Shown here piece by piece: positions 1-7,886 of a stretch of 64,000 bases of DNA. The notes beneath the pieces were generated by a model that was given only the letters and a program-made list of their open reading frames with translations, did not search any database and had not been told where the DNA came from. The translations under genes were made by a program, and so were the position numbers. The number at the start of each line of letters is the position of its first letter. Positions within the stretch are counted from its first letter, which is position 1. This DNA comes from Cytophagales bacterium (GTDB lineage Bacteria; Bacteroidota; Bacteroidia; Cytophagales; 172606-1): contig JAUJNL010000011.1 of NCBI GenBank assembly GCA_030448185.1, positions 1-64,000 on the forward strand, read 5' to 3'.

Positions 1-68
1 CTACTACTACAATCTGAATTTATTATAAACGTCAACTAAAAAATACCTCTACCTAGAAACTAAATAGA

Positions 69-287
69 CTACTTTTTAAGCTTATAAGCCTGTTTCAGAT
101 GCGTATCTTCCAGGTGAAAACCTTGTGATTTAAAATCCTGGAACATCACCTCAATACTCCACCTTTTTCGATAGGTACGGTGCCGGGCCCCTACTCTCTC
201 CCTCAAATAGGGTCTCCGCTTCGTATGCTTCGTAGCCTTGTTGGTTAAGATATCTTGCCAATATGGATTTGTACCCGTGCGTGACAA
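69..287 (-). pseudogene. IS4-like transposase C-terminal remnant
   Basis: The reading frame contains RWSIEVMFQDFKSQGFHLED followed by THLKQAYKL. This matches the conserved C-terminal region of IS4-type DDE transposases, where the catalytic Glu lies in a block like RWxIExxFxxxKSxGFxLEDTHL. Only this tail, roughly the last 40-45 residues, looks transposase-like. The upstream part of the frame (from about 195 to 287) overlaps the exonuclease gene in another phase and is not transposase. The DDE aspartates are absent, so it cannot be active. It is probably a leftover of an insertion or rearrangement that replaced what followed the exonuclease gene. No terminal inverted repeat could be identified in the 68 bases before it. 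Confidence 0.6.
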
Positions 288-1176
288 AAACCCGGCTGGC
301 TCCAGTCGCTTCGATGGCGCTCAATAATCCGTTCCAATCAGCATGGTCAGAGAGCACAAAGCCCCGTTCTGCTAAACGATACCGCCTGGTGGCCCTTAAT
401 GCCATCCATCCGGAAGCGGTACCCGTCGAGAAAGGCCTGAACTTATCCAGCCATTGGGTATTAAGCACGGAGGTCGGGGCAACTATCAGACTACCCCGGT
501 ATATACTCTTATCCCTTTCTTTGCCAATAACGGGGACATCGGGTAGCGGTGCCCCATCCTGCCGTAAGGCATCATTCACAGCGGCAATGGTATGGTGGAC
601 GAAAACCGGCCCTATCGTGTGATCTACATTGAACAAAAGCCGCTGGGTTTTGCCCAGTGAATACCCGAACAAGATACTTATTTTTTCCTCTGACTGGTTC
701 TCCCGCCACCATTCATTGATTTCCTTAAAGATCTCACGTTGTGGCTTCCACTGAAAAATGGGCATCCCGAAGGTTGATTCAGTAATGAAAGTATGACATC
801 GCACCGGCTCAAAAGGTTGACTAAGTTCGTCGTTCTCGGTTTTGTAGTCGCCGGAAACGACCCATACTTCGCCTTTATACGCTACCCGCACCTGGGCTGA
901 ACCATATATATGTCCCGCCGGGTGCAGCGAAAACTGTACGTTATTGATATAAAACGGTTCATTATAGGAGAGGGTCTGTAAAGAAATATTCTTGCCCAAG
1001 CGCAAACGCAGGATTTGCTCTGAAGTATGGTGGGCCAGGTATTGCTTGTGCCCCCGGTAGGCATGATCTCCGTGAGCATGGGTAATAATAGCCTTCTCCA
1101 CCCTTCGCCAGGGGTCAATGTATACGTCAGCTTGCGGGCAGTAAATACCCTTTGGGGTGAAAGAAAGCATAGGCAA
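151..1176 (-). CDS. Ligase-associated DNA exonuclease (MBL/beta-CASP fold)
   Basis: The 341-residue protein has the metallo-beta-lactamase signature THAHGDH near residue 35, further metal ligands in HPAGHIYGS and SGDYKTE, and a C-terminal SDHADW plus VTHGY, the arrangement of the mRNA 3'-end-processing-factor-like DNA exonucleases. In many bacteria this gene sits with an ATP-dependent DNA ligase and a DEAD/DEAH helicase and is thought to act in DNA end processing. Here the expected ligase is not visible. The last 14 or so residues (after EAETLFEGE) read into the adjacent transposase remnant, so the natural tail has been swapped. The catalytic core is intact and the protein may still work. The start is an ATG preceded in frame by nothing better. 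Confidence 0.8.
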   Translation of the reverse strand: MPMLSFTPKGIYCPQADVYIDPWRRVEKAIITHAHGDHAYRGHKQYLAHHTSEQILRLRLGKNISLQTLSYNEPFYINNVQFSLHPAGHIYGSAQVRVAYKGEVWVVSGDYKTENDELSQPFEPVRCHTFITESTFGMPIFQWKPQREIFKEINEWWRENQSEEKISILFGYSLGKTQRLLFNVDHTIGPVFVHHTIAAVNDALRQDGAPLPDVPVIGKERDKSIYRGSLIVAPTSVLNTQWLDKFRPFSTGTASGWMALRATRRYRLAERGFVLSDHADWNGLLSAIEATGASRVFVTHGYKSILARYLNQQGYEAYEAETLFEGESRGPAPYLSKKVEY

Positions 1177-1434
1177 TAGCAGAGGCTAGTTTCGCAGGTG
1201 AGCAAAGATAAACATCCTATTGCAGTGGCTAAAGCTCGATGTACCCGTTACGATCAGCCGCTGAGAGATGATCGAAGGAAGCAACTGTTTTGCCAAAGGA
1301 ATGAAACCCGTTTTTCCCGAGTCAGCTTTTGTACGGGGCAGTTGCATTCAGGTATTGGCAAGCGGGCAGGATATTCATCTTTTTTGTGCTAATTTGCAAA
1401 CCCTGAATCTATACTATCTCTATTGTATACCCGG

Positions 1435-2703
1435 ATGACAACCAATTCTCAATACCCCTCCATGGACCTGCTCCGCTTTACCACCGCCGGCAGCGTAGAT
1501 GACGGCAAAAGTACCCTGATTGGCCGCCTTTTATACGATTCCAAGTCTATTTTTGAAGATCAGCTCGAAGCCATCGAAGAAGTGAGTCAGCGGAGAGGGA
1601 AAGGATACGTAGACTTGTCTTTACTTACTGACGGACTCCGTGCCGAACGGGAACAAGGTATCACCATTGATGTAGCCTACCGGTATTTTGCTACGCCCAA
1701 GCGTAAATTTATCATCGCCGATACGCCCGGCCATATTCAGTACACCCGTAATATGGTAACGGGTGCTTCTACGGCTAACCTGGCCATTGTATTGGTAGAT
1801 GCCCGGCATGGCGTAGTAGAACAAACCCGCCGACACGCGTTTATTGCTTCGCTGCTACAGATTAAGCACTTGGTCCTATGCGTAAATAAAATGGATCTGG
1901 TGGAGTACAAGCAGGAGGTATTTAATCAGATCAGAGGCGAATTTGAGATTTTCGCATCTAAATTGTCCATTCCAGACATTCATTATATTCCGATCAGCGC
2001 CCTCAATGGCGACAATGTAGTGGACCGTTCTGCCAAAACTCCGTGGTATGAAGGTTCTACTTTATTATATACACTTGAAAACGTCCATATTGGTAGTGAC
2101 TACAATATGGTAGACAGCCGTTTCCCGGTGCAATGGGTAATCAGGCCGCAATCGGATCAGTACCATGATTTCCGGGGCTATGCCGGACGGGTAGAGGGAG
2201 GTATATTTAAGCCGGGTGATGAAGTATTAGCCCTGCCTTCCGGCTTCACGACCACCATCAAATCTATTGAAAGCATCAATGGCCCGGTGGACGAGGCATT
2301 TCCGCCTATGTCCGTTGTAATAACGCTTAAGGATGAGATTGACATCAGCCGCGGGGATATGATTGTAAAACCTAACAACCAGCCCGAGGTGGGACAGGAT
2401 ATAGAATTGATGGTTTGCTGGTTGCATGAGAAAAAGCTGCAGCCCAATGGCAAATATGCGCTGAAGCATACCACTAAGGAAGCCCGCTGCATTGTAAAAG
2501 ACATCCGGTACAAGATCAATATCAACACGCTGCACCGGGTCGAAGATGACCGTACTATCGGCATGAATGACATCGGCCGCATTCTGATCCGTACTACGGC
2601 TCCGTTGTTCTATGATTCCTACAGCCGTAACCGCTTCACGGGCAGCCTCATCCTGATTGACGAATTTACTAACGAAACTGTAGCCGCCGGAATGATCATC
2701 TGA
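1435..2703 (+). CDS. cysN: Sulfate adenylyltransferase large subunit, GTPase (CysN)
   Basis: CysN is the regulatory GTPase of ATP sulfurylase, which with CysD activates sulfate to APS for assimilation. The G-domain motifs are all present: GSVDDGKSTLIGRLL (G1), DTPGHIQYTRN (G3) and NKMDL (G4), followed by the EF-Tu-like beta-barrel domains. The first in-frame codon at 1423 is TTG; the ATG at 1435 (MTTNSQYPS) is the better start, giving 422 residues. CysD normally lies directly upstream in the same operon, but the 230 bases before this gene encode nothing recognisable, so cysN is an orphan here. No cysC domain is fused. A strong terminator follows. Confidence 0.93.
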   Translation: MTTNSQYPSMDLLRFTTAGSVDDGKSTLIGRLLYDSKSIFEDQLEAIEEVSQRRGKGYVDLSLLTDGLRAEREQGITIDVAYRYFATPKRKFIIADTPGHIQYTRNMVTGASTANLAIVLVDARHGVVEQTRRHAFIASLLQIKHLVLCVNKMDLVEYKQEVFNQIRGEFEIFASKLSIPDIHYIPISALNGDNVVDRSAKTPWYEGSTLLYTLENVHIGSDYNMVDSRFPVQWVIRPQSDQYHDFRGYAGRVEGGIFKPGDEVLALPSGFTTTIKSIESINGPVDEAFPPMSVVITLKDEIDISRGDMIVKPNNQPEVGQDIELMVCWLHEKKLQPNGKYALKHTTKEARCIVKDIRYKININTLHRVEDDRTIGMNDIGRILIRTTAPLFYDSYSRNRFTGSLILIDEFTNETVAAGMII

Positions 2704-2743
2704 TCTCAGATGTAGAAATACGGAAGTCGGATATAGCAAAACA

Positions 2744-2771
2744 AAAAGCCGGATGGCAGCATCCGGCTTTT
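2744..2771 (+). terminator. Rho-independent terminator of cysN
   Basis: A perfect 12-bp stem (AAAAGCCGGATG paired with CATCCGGCTTTT) closes a GCAG loop and runs into a T-rich tract, about 40 bases after the cysN stop. The A-run on the other side would also let it work on the minus strand. Confidence 0.9.
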
Positions 2772-3865
2772 GTGTCTTTTGTGCACAAAGAACGTTTTCT
2801 AACTATTGCGTTTGGGCAGCTATTGTTAAATTAATGATTTGCAATAGTGTCTTGTAAAGGCAAAATCGCTCAAAAAATAGTAGACCACTACCTTATTTGA
2901 CTATTTTAACTAGTACGGCGTAGATTAATCAGTGTATGAGGCGAATTTCCATTTTCCTATTGTTACTTCTAAATGACGAATACTTCTCCTCACGCCCCCT
3001 GCAAAGTCTTCGTTTCTATGCGTTTAACCTGCTTTTGGAACAAATTTTAGTAATAATTGAAAAATACTTAAAAGTAGGTATTGATCCTAAGTTGAGTAAC
3101 AGCAACCTTTGAATAATTCCAGGGCGACAGGTAACTTAACATAAATACAGGAATAAAAGGCTTTCGCAAAATGTCCTCCAAATTCCCTTTTAGAGAGGGG
3201 CAAGGTGGTGTTTTCAATCTTAAAAACTCACTTTTGCAAAAATCCTAAAAATAAATCATTATTCTGTGTTTACCCTTTGGGCACTTCTACATAAACACAC
3301 AAAACGGGAAAAATCAGTCCTATAGCTTATACTGATAACCCGTAAAAAACAGAATCCTATTGCCTATGTTGTAGTTTCCCAAATAGGGGACGTTTTACTT
3401 TACCTGCTACAAGTTAGTTTGTACTAGCACACTGTTTTGGTAATTTTTCTAAAACAGCTTGTGTTCCTTACAACGTTAGTACGGTTTTTTTCTCCCAACA
3501 AGCGCCTGTATTAACTAAGCAAGATATTGTCTGGCAAGCGTGTATTCCTTCGGCACGAATTACGAAGGCCCATCAAACAACTCCTATTCTATGGCTACCA
3601 ATCAATTGTTCTAAGCGATTCATTGTTATTTGTACTGCCAACAAAGCTGAATCGGGCAGTCCTGCCCAGCTCTAACGAGTGTTTGCCTTCCTGGTCAGGA
3701 TGAGTTTTGAAAATGCTCCATCCTGAGAATAACCTGCTCCGGCCAATTGGCACTGACTTAGTACCCTGGTTTATTCAAATATCGGTGTCAACTACGTGAA
3801 GCAAAGTAAGCATGTATTGGCTCAAGAAGAAAACCAGCAATTAAATCCAACAAAACAGTAATATC
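2772..3865. other. 1.1-kb gene-free AT-rich stretch
   Basis: No reading frame with recognisable protein similarity was found on either strand. Around 3176-3215 there is a short segment (AATTCCCTTTTAGAGAGGGG) that looks like a decayed copy of the longer intergenic repeat at 13264-13452. The remainder up to the protease start is low in GC and unassigned; it must hold the promoter of the protease cassette, which could not be located. Confidence 0.5.
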
Positions 3866-5515
3866 ATGGCTAAAAAGAACCCTAATTTACCAACTGAGAA
3901 TGCTCAATTTACCCCACCCAATGCCTCCGGGAAAAGAAAAGTATTGGTTGAAGTCCGTGTTTCAAAAGGACAATCATTCGGTAATCTTGAAGGCTTGGCG
4001 CAAGCGCTGAATTTAGGTCCTTTAACAGTAGATCCGAATTACATTCCCGTACCGATGACTCCGGCAAACAATGAATTTGCCGCACGACTGGAGGCTGCCA
4101 ATGAAGAAACAGTAATCATTTCGGGCACGGTCAACGAATATGATCTACAAGCTTTAGAGGAAAATCCGTCGGTGATCAAAGTCTGGAGTGATGCCATTAT
4201 TGAGCCATTCGGTGCTCCTACTGCCGAAGCAGAAACGGAGGAGGAAACAACTCCACAAGTGGTACCAATGGAAGCATTCGGAACCTGTCCGATTCCTCCG
4301 TGTGACTGTGATCCCAGGACGCCTAAAGGTTCTATGGCCGATGTTCGCCGTTACCTTGGTGTTGACCAACTGCATACCCGCGGTATCCGGGGCAATGGGG
4401 TGGTGGTAGGCGTATTGGACAGTGGTATTACCGCTGCTGGCCGTACTTTAAAGCCCAGTGAGCGTCCCACTAGTCTGATACCTAATGTAATTGGCGGTTG
4501 GCCCGCTGATTGGGGAACCGAATCGAGTGACTGGGGATACCACGGCAATATGTGCGCTACGGATGTACTGGGTATGGCACCTGATGCCCGCATTTATGAT
4601 TTACGTATTTCGGACTCGGGTTCCTCTACCGGATCGGTTGGGGCAGCTCTGCAAGCTTTTCAATGGGCCATTAACCAATACCGAGCCAATGGTACGCCGC
4701 AGGTTCTCACCAATAGCTGGGGTATGTTTCAGGAAGGCTGGTTTGCTGATTACACCAGAAATCCGGAACATCCTTTTACGCGGAAAGTGGTTGAAGCCAT
4801 CAATGCGGGCATTTTGGTCCTGTTTGCCGCTGGTAATTGTGGCGGTACCTGCCCCGATGGCCGGTGCGGTAGCGAAAACGGACCTGGTAAAAGCATTTGG
4901 GGCGCTAACGGACATCCTTTTGTGATGACAGTAGGTGCGGTCAACTCACTAGGCCAATTCATTGGCTATAGTAGCCAGGGGCCGGCTGCGCTGGATCCAT
5001 TCAAACCAGACTTCTGCTCAATCAGCCACTTTACCGGTTATTTTGCCAGTGACAGTGGTACATCAGCAGCTACCCCCATTGCGGCTGGCGTCGTCGCTTT
5101 ACTGAAACAAGCCAAACCCCGGCTTACTCAGTTTGAAGCCAAAGCAGCCTTAAAAGAAACCGCACGGAATATAGGTCCTGCCGGTTGGGACCAGCATTCT
5201 GGTTCAGGGATAATTAACGGGTTAGAAGCTTATAACCTAATTATGCGTGCAGCTCCAACTCCCCAAACCCCGCGGGTAGGCGTACAGTTCAGGGGTAATC
5301 TGGAGCCCCGGCAAACGATGTGCTGGTTTACATTTAACTGGCCAGCGCACTGGCATATATACTGGTATGGGATGCCGATTACACCGGGAACTAAAATCTC
5401 CTGGAAGGTGCAGGTGGAACGCGCTACCGAACAGTATATTACCTACTGGATTTGTGTAACCAACCTCAGTGATCGTGCCACTACCTTCGAAGGGCGGTAT
5501 GCGGTGCTGAGTTAA
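3866..5515 (+). CDS. Subtilisin-like serine protease (S8) with unusual C-terminal domain
   Basis: The 549-residue protein contains the subtilase catalytic residues in order: Asp185 in GVLDSGI, His226 in GYHGNMCATDVLGMAP, oxyanion Asn324 in FAAGN and Ser400 in SGTSAATPIAAG. Residues 22-116 precede the catalytic domain and resemble an inhibitor-type prodomain (beta/alpha, ending SDAIIEPFG). An acidic linker and a CPIPPCDCDP cluster (141-150) come next. No signal peptide is visible, so export is unclear. Residues 471-549 form an extra tryptophan-rich domain (FTFNWPAHWHIYWYGMP, VERATEQYITYW, FEGRYAV) that is repeated as a free-standing protein in the next gene. Target unknown. The ATG at 3866 follows an A-rich leader typical of this phylum. 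The three genes 3866-6115 are probably co-transcribed. Confidence 0.92.
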   Translation: MAKKNPNLPTENAQFTPPNASGKRKVLVEVRVSKGQSFGNLEGLAQALNLGPLTVDPNYIPVPMTPANNEFAARLEAANEETVIISGTVNEYDLQALEENPSVIKVWSDAIIEPFGAPTAEAETEEETTPQVVPMEAFGTCPIPPCDCDPRTPKGSMADVRRYLGVDQLHTRGIRGNGVVVGVLDSGITAAGRTLKPSERPTSLIPNVIGGWPADWGTESSDWGYHGNMCATDVLGMAPDARIYDLRISDSGSSTGSVGAALQAFQWAINQYRANGTPQVLTNSWGMFQEGWFADYTRNPEHPFTRKVVEAINAGILVLFAAGNCGGTCPDGRCGSENGPGKSIWGANGHPFVMTVGAVNSLGQFIGYSSQGPAALDPFKPDFCSISHFTGYFASDSGTSAATPIAAGVVALLKQAKPRLTQFEAKAALKETARNIGPAGWDQHSGSGIINGLEAYNLIMRAAPTPQTPRVGVQFRGNLEPRQTMCWFTFNWPAHWHIYWYGMPITPGTKISWKVQVERATEQYITYWICVTNLSDRATTFEGRYAVLS

Positions 5516-5559
5516 ATAGTAAACTAAAAAACTTTACCACTTAAAAAAAATCTAAAACA

Positions 5560-5817
5560 ATGAGAACAGGAACTCAATATACCGGAACGGTGAACCGCAG
5601 AAATTCCCTGCGGGTGTTTACCCACAGCTGGCCCCAAAACTGGCACGTAATCTGGTACGTAGTACCGGTCTCGCCAAGAGCAGGCGCACCGCAACTGGAA
5701 TGGAGTGTAGAAGTAGAACGGGCCAATACGGAACACGCGACTTATTGGGTTAACGTAAGAAACCTGACCGATTTCGATGCCCAGTTTGAAATGCGCTACG
5801 CGATTATGAACATCTAA
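5560..5817 (+). CDS. Small free-standing copy of the protease C-terminal domain
   Basis: This 85-residue protein has no signal peptide or membrane segment. Its whole length lines up with residues 471-549 of the protease just upstream: FTHSWPQNWHVIWYVVPVSP against FTFNWPAHWHIYWYGMPITP, then VEVERANTEHATYW against VQVERATEQYITYW, then FEMRYAIM against FEGRYAVL. The gene starts 44 bases after the protease stop and ends 13 bases before the next gene, so the three are likely one operon. Possible roles are a competitor, inhibitor, assembly partner or carrier that uses the same binding surface as the protease tail; the sequence does not decide between these. I do not recognise a named family. Confidence 0.8.
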   Translation: MRTGTQYTGTVNRRNSLRVFTHSWPQNWHVIWYVVPVSPRAGAPQLEWSVEVERANTEHATYWVNVRNLTDFDAQFEMRYAIMNI

Positions 5818-5830
5818 TTTATAACCCTAT

Positions 5831-6115
5831 ATGAGAATCATCATTGAATTGAATAAGGACCAGGTCCCCTCCGTTGTTCAGCAGTATACCAGCCAAATTT
5901 CGGATAGTCAGGAACGCTCACTAGACGCCGGAATGCCGTCTGCATCATTATTAGAAGAACGTGGAAGGGATTCGGCATATCCTGCCACTAATAATGGTTC
6001 TATGAATGCCGGTACACCAACTCAGGACTTGTTAACCGCCTACAGTAATGGTAATTCAGGCAATACAAGCAATTCAGCACAAATAATCGACGCCGGGTTG
6101 CCTCCTGCAATGTAA
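5831..6115 (+). CDS. 94-residue protein with three DAG-x-P repeats, candidate protease substrate or precursor peptide
   Basis: The protein begins with a short charged and amphipathic stretch (MRIIIELNKDQVPSVVQQYT) and then carries three spaced, related segments: LDAGMPSASLL at 31-41, MNAGTPTQDLL at 58-68 and IDAGLPPAM at the C-terminus (86-94). The spacers are rich in Ser, Asn and Gly and look unstructured. There is no signal peptide, membrane segment or cysteine. Third gene of the protease cassette, 13 bases after the previous stop. The repeat-spacer-repeat layout next to a subtilase resembles a polypeptide precursor processed at repeated sites, but that is inference. It could also be an adhesin-like linker or an unrelated hypothetical protein. 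Confidence 0.7.
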   Translation: MRIIIELNKDQVPSVVQQYTSQISDSQERSLDAGMPSASLLEERGRDSAYPATNNGSMNAGTPTQDLLTAYSNGNSGNTSNSAQIIDAGLPPAM

Positions 6116-6161
6116 AGAGGTGTTAGCAGGAAGCGCTTCCTTGTGCGTAAACAGGTCAACT

Positions 6162-6350
6162 GAATGAACAGATTACCCACCGGTAATCTGTTCATTCTCA
6201 ACCTTGGGATTCTACCGAAGTCGCCCTCTCGGGGTCTACTACTTGTGGAGTAGCAACTCCACAAGTCTAAACAACTTTCATTTCTATTATTTATCCGATA
6301 GGAGAAATCTGACTTCAGGTTTAGTCCACAGATTTCTCCTATCGGATAAA
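6162..6350. repeat. Three consecutive perfect hairpins between convergent genes
   Basis: Stem 1: 6162-6177 pairs with 6182-6197 (16 bp, 4-base loop, GAATGAACAGATTACC). Stem 2: 6241-6251 pairs with 6256-6266 (11 bp, ACTTGTGGAGT). Stem 3: 6290-6311 pairs with 6329-6350 (22 bp, 17-base loop). They separate the protease cassette from aroA, which runs toward it. None is followed by a clean T-run on the plus strand, so terminator function is plausible but not certain. Confidence 0.8.
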
Positions 6351-6376
6351 TGAGAGTCATCCTTTTTAGGCTTTTC

Positions 6377-7621
6377 TCACGAAATCACCTTAAATCCGGC
6401 CTGTTGCAGGTCTTGCCAGAAACTGGGGTAAGATTTCACCACTACGTGCGGGTGCTCAATGGTAATTGGTTCCAGCAGCGCCAGCGGGGCAAAAGCCATT
6501 GCCATGCGGTGGTCGTCGTAGGTGTGCACTTCCGCTTTCCGGCCGGATTGGGATTGAACCGGCGTGGTTTCGTAAACCTCCGGAGCTACTTCCTGCAGCG
6601 TGGCGCCAAACTTAGCCAGTTCCTGCTGCAGGGCAAACACCCGGTCCGTTTCCTTAATCTTCAGGCTTTCGATTCCCGTCAGGGTCAGGTGGATATTTTT
6701 GGCCGCGCAGCAAACGGCTACCGTCTGCGCTAAGTCCGGGCAATCGGCAAAGTCTACTTGTACGGATGACTGAGCCGGACCTTTAGTCAATCGTACACCG
6801 GTAGCAGTGAACCTAGACTGTACCCCAATGCTTTTCATGATTTCCGTAATCCGGCTGTCACCTTGCAGGGAATGTTCTTTCAATCCAATTAATTCTACTT
6901 CGGCATCCGGGGCCAGGGCAACCATGCTGTACCAGTAACTGGCTCCTGACCAGTCTGATTCTACCGTGTACTCAGTTGCTTGGTATGACTGCGGCTTTAC
7001 CACAATCGTATTGCCTTGCCACTCCGGCTGGACGCCAAATTGCCGCATCTGCTCCATTGTCATCTGGATATAAGGCCGGGAACCTACGTGCCCGGTGAGT
7101 TCCAGCGTAAGCCCGTTGGGCAGCAGCGGCGCAATCATCAGTAGGGCCGAAATATACTGGCTGCTCACATCGCCCCGGATGCTTACCTGATTTACACCGG
7201 TCGGCTGGATGCCTTTTATATGAATGGGCGGAAACCCATCCTTCTGCAAATAGTCAATGTGAGCACCCAGTTTCCGCAAAGCATCTACCAGCAGGGCAAT
7301 GGGTCTTTCGCACATGCGGGGTGTACCCGTCAGAATCTTGTCTTTGCCCGTAGCGGCTACATAAGCCGTCAGGAAACGCATAGTCGTTCCGGCATCAATT
7401 ACATCCAGGGTGTGGTCTTCGCTCTCCAACAGCCGCAACATGGTACGGGTATCGCGGGCCGCCGCCAAGTTGTGCAGGGTACCACGGTTGCCGGATAGTG
7501 CATTAATGATCAAAGCCCGGTTGCTTTCGCTTTTGGAAGCGGGCAAATGGATGGTGGCCCGGATGGGAGTAGCCGGGGCACTTAACCGAACGGATTGAGA
7601 AACTTTTTCCAAGGTAGACAC
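6377..7621 (-). CDS. aroA: 3-phosphoshikimate 1-carboxyvinyltransferase (EPSP synthase)
   Basis: AroA joins shikimate-3-phosphate and phosphoenolpyruvate to make EPSP, the sixth step of the shikimate pathway to aromatic amino acids; it is cytosolic. The 414-residue length and motifs fit: LPASKSESNRALIINAL near the N-terminus (substrate-binding Lys/Ser/Arg), DAGTTMRFLTAYVA, GTPRMCERPIALLVDAL, GDVSSQYISALL, KETDRVFALQQEL and YDDHRMAMAFAPLAL near the C-terminus. The protein is slightly short for the family but no domain is missing. The gene is monocistronic: the neighbouring reductase is divergent and the protease cassette converges on it across three hairpins. Confidence 0.95.
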   Translation of the reverse strand: MSTLEKVSQSVRLSAPATPIRATIHLPASKSESNRALIINALSGNRGTLHNLAAARDTRTMLRLLESEDHTLDVIDAGTTMRFLTAYVAATGKDKILTGTPRMCERPIALLVDALRKLGAHIDYLQKDGFPPIHIKGIQPTGVNQVSIRGDVSSQYISALLMIAPLLPNGLTLELTGHVGSRPYIQMTMEQMRQFGVQPEWQGNTIVVKPQSYQATEYTVESDWSGASYWYSMVALAPDAEVELIGLKEHSLQGDSRITEIMKSIGVQSRFTATGVRLTKGPAQSSVQVDFADCPDLAQTVAVCCAAKNIHLTLTGIESLKIKETDRVFALQQELAKFGATLQEVAPEVYETTPVQSQSGRKAEVHTYDDHRMAMAFAPLALLEPITIEHPHVVVKSYPSFWQDLQQAGFKVIS

Positions 7622-7886
7622 GGAGGAAGGGGAATGCTAAATGTTGAATTTTAAATGCTGAATGGTAAATGAGAATGAGCCATTGTTACCAAACGGGGCT
7701 CCAAATATCCCTAAAATTTGCGGGAAATAAGGCGGATTAAGCTATAGAATGTGTAATTTGAGAACCAAGTCATACACGGCCTTGTACGGGCAGTTATCGT
7801 TTTGCAACAGTACACGGGTCAATCATCAAATTAAGCATAAAAGAATACCCAAACCACTTTATTAACCCTACAAAACAACCAAAACT

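Noticed and set aside
1198-1392. 64-codon frame between the exonuclease and cysN
   Set aside because: Its start overlaps the divergent exonuclease promoter area, its composition looks random and no family is recognised; it is also not a CysD fragment.
1381-1434. TAATTTG as a -7 promoter box for cysN
   Set aside because: The spacing within the box is one base short of TAnnTTTG and no clear -33 TTTG lies at the proper distance.
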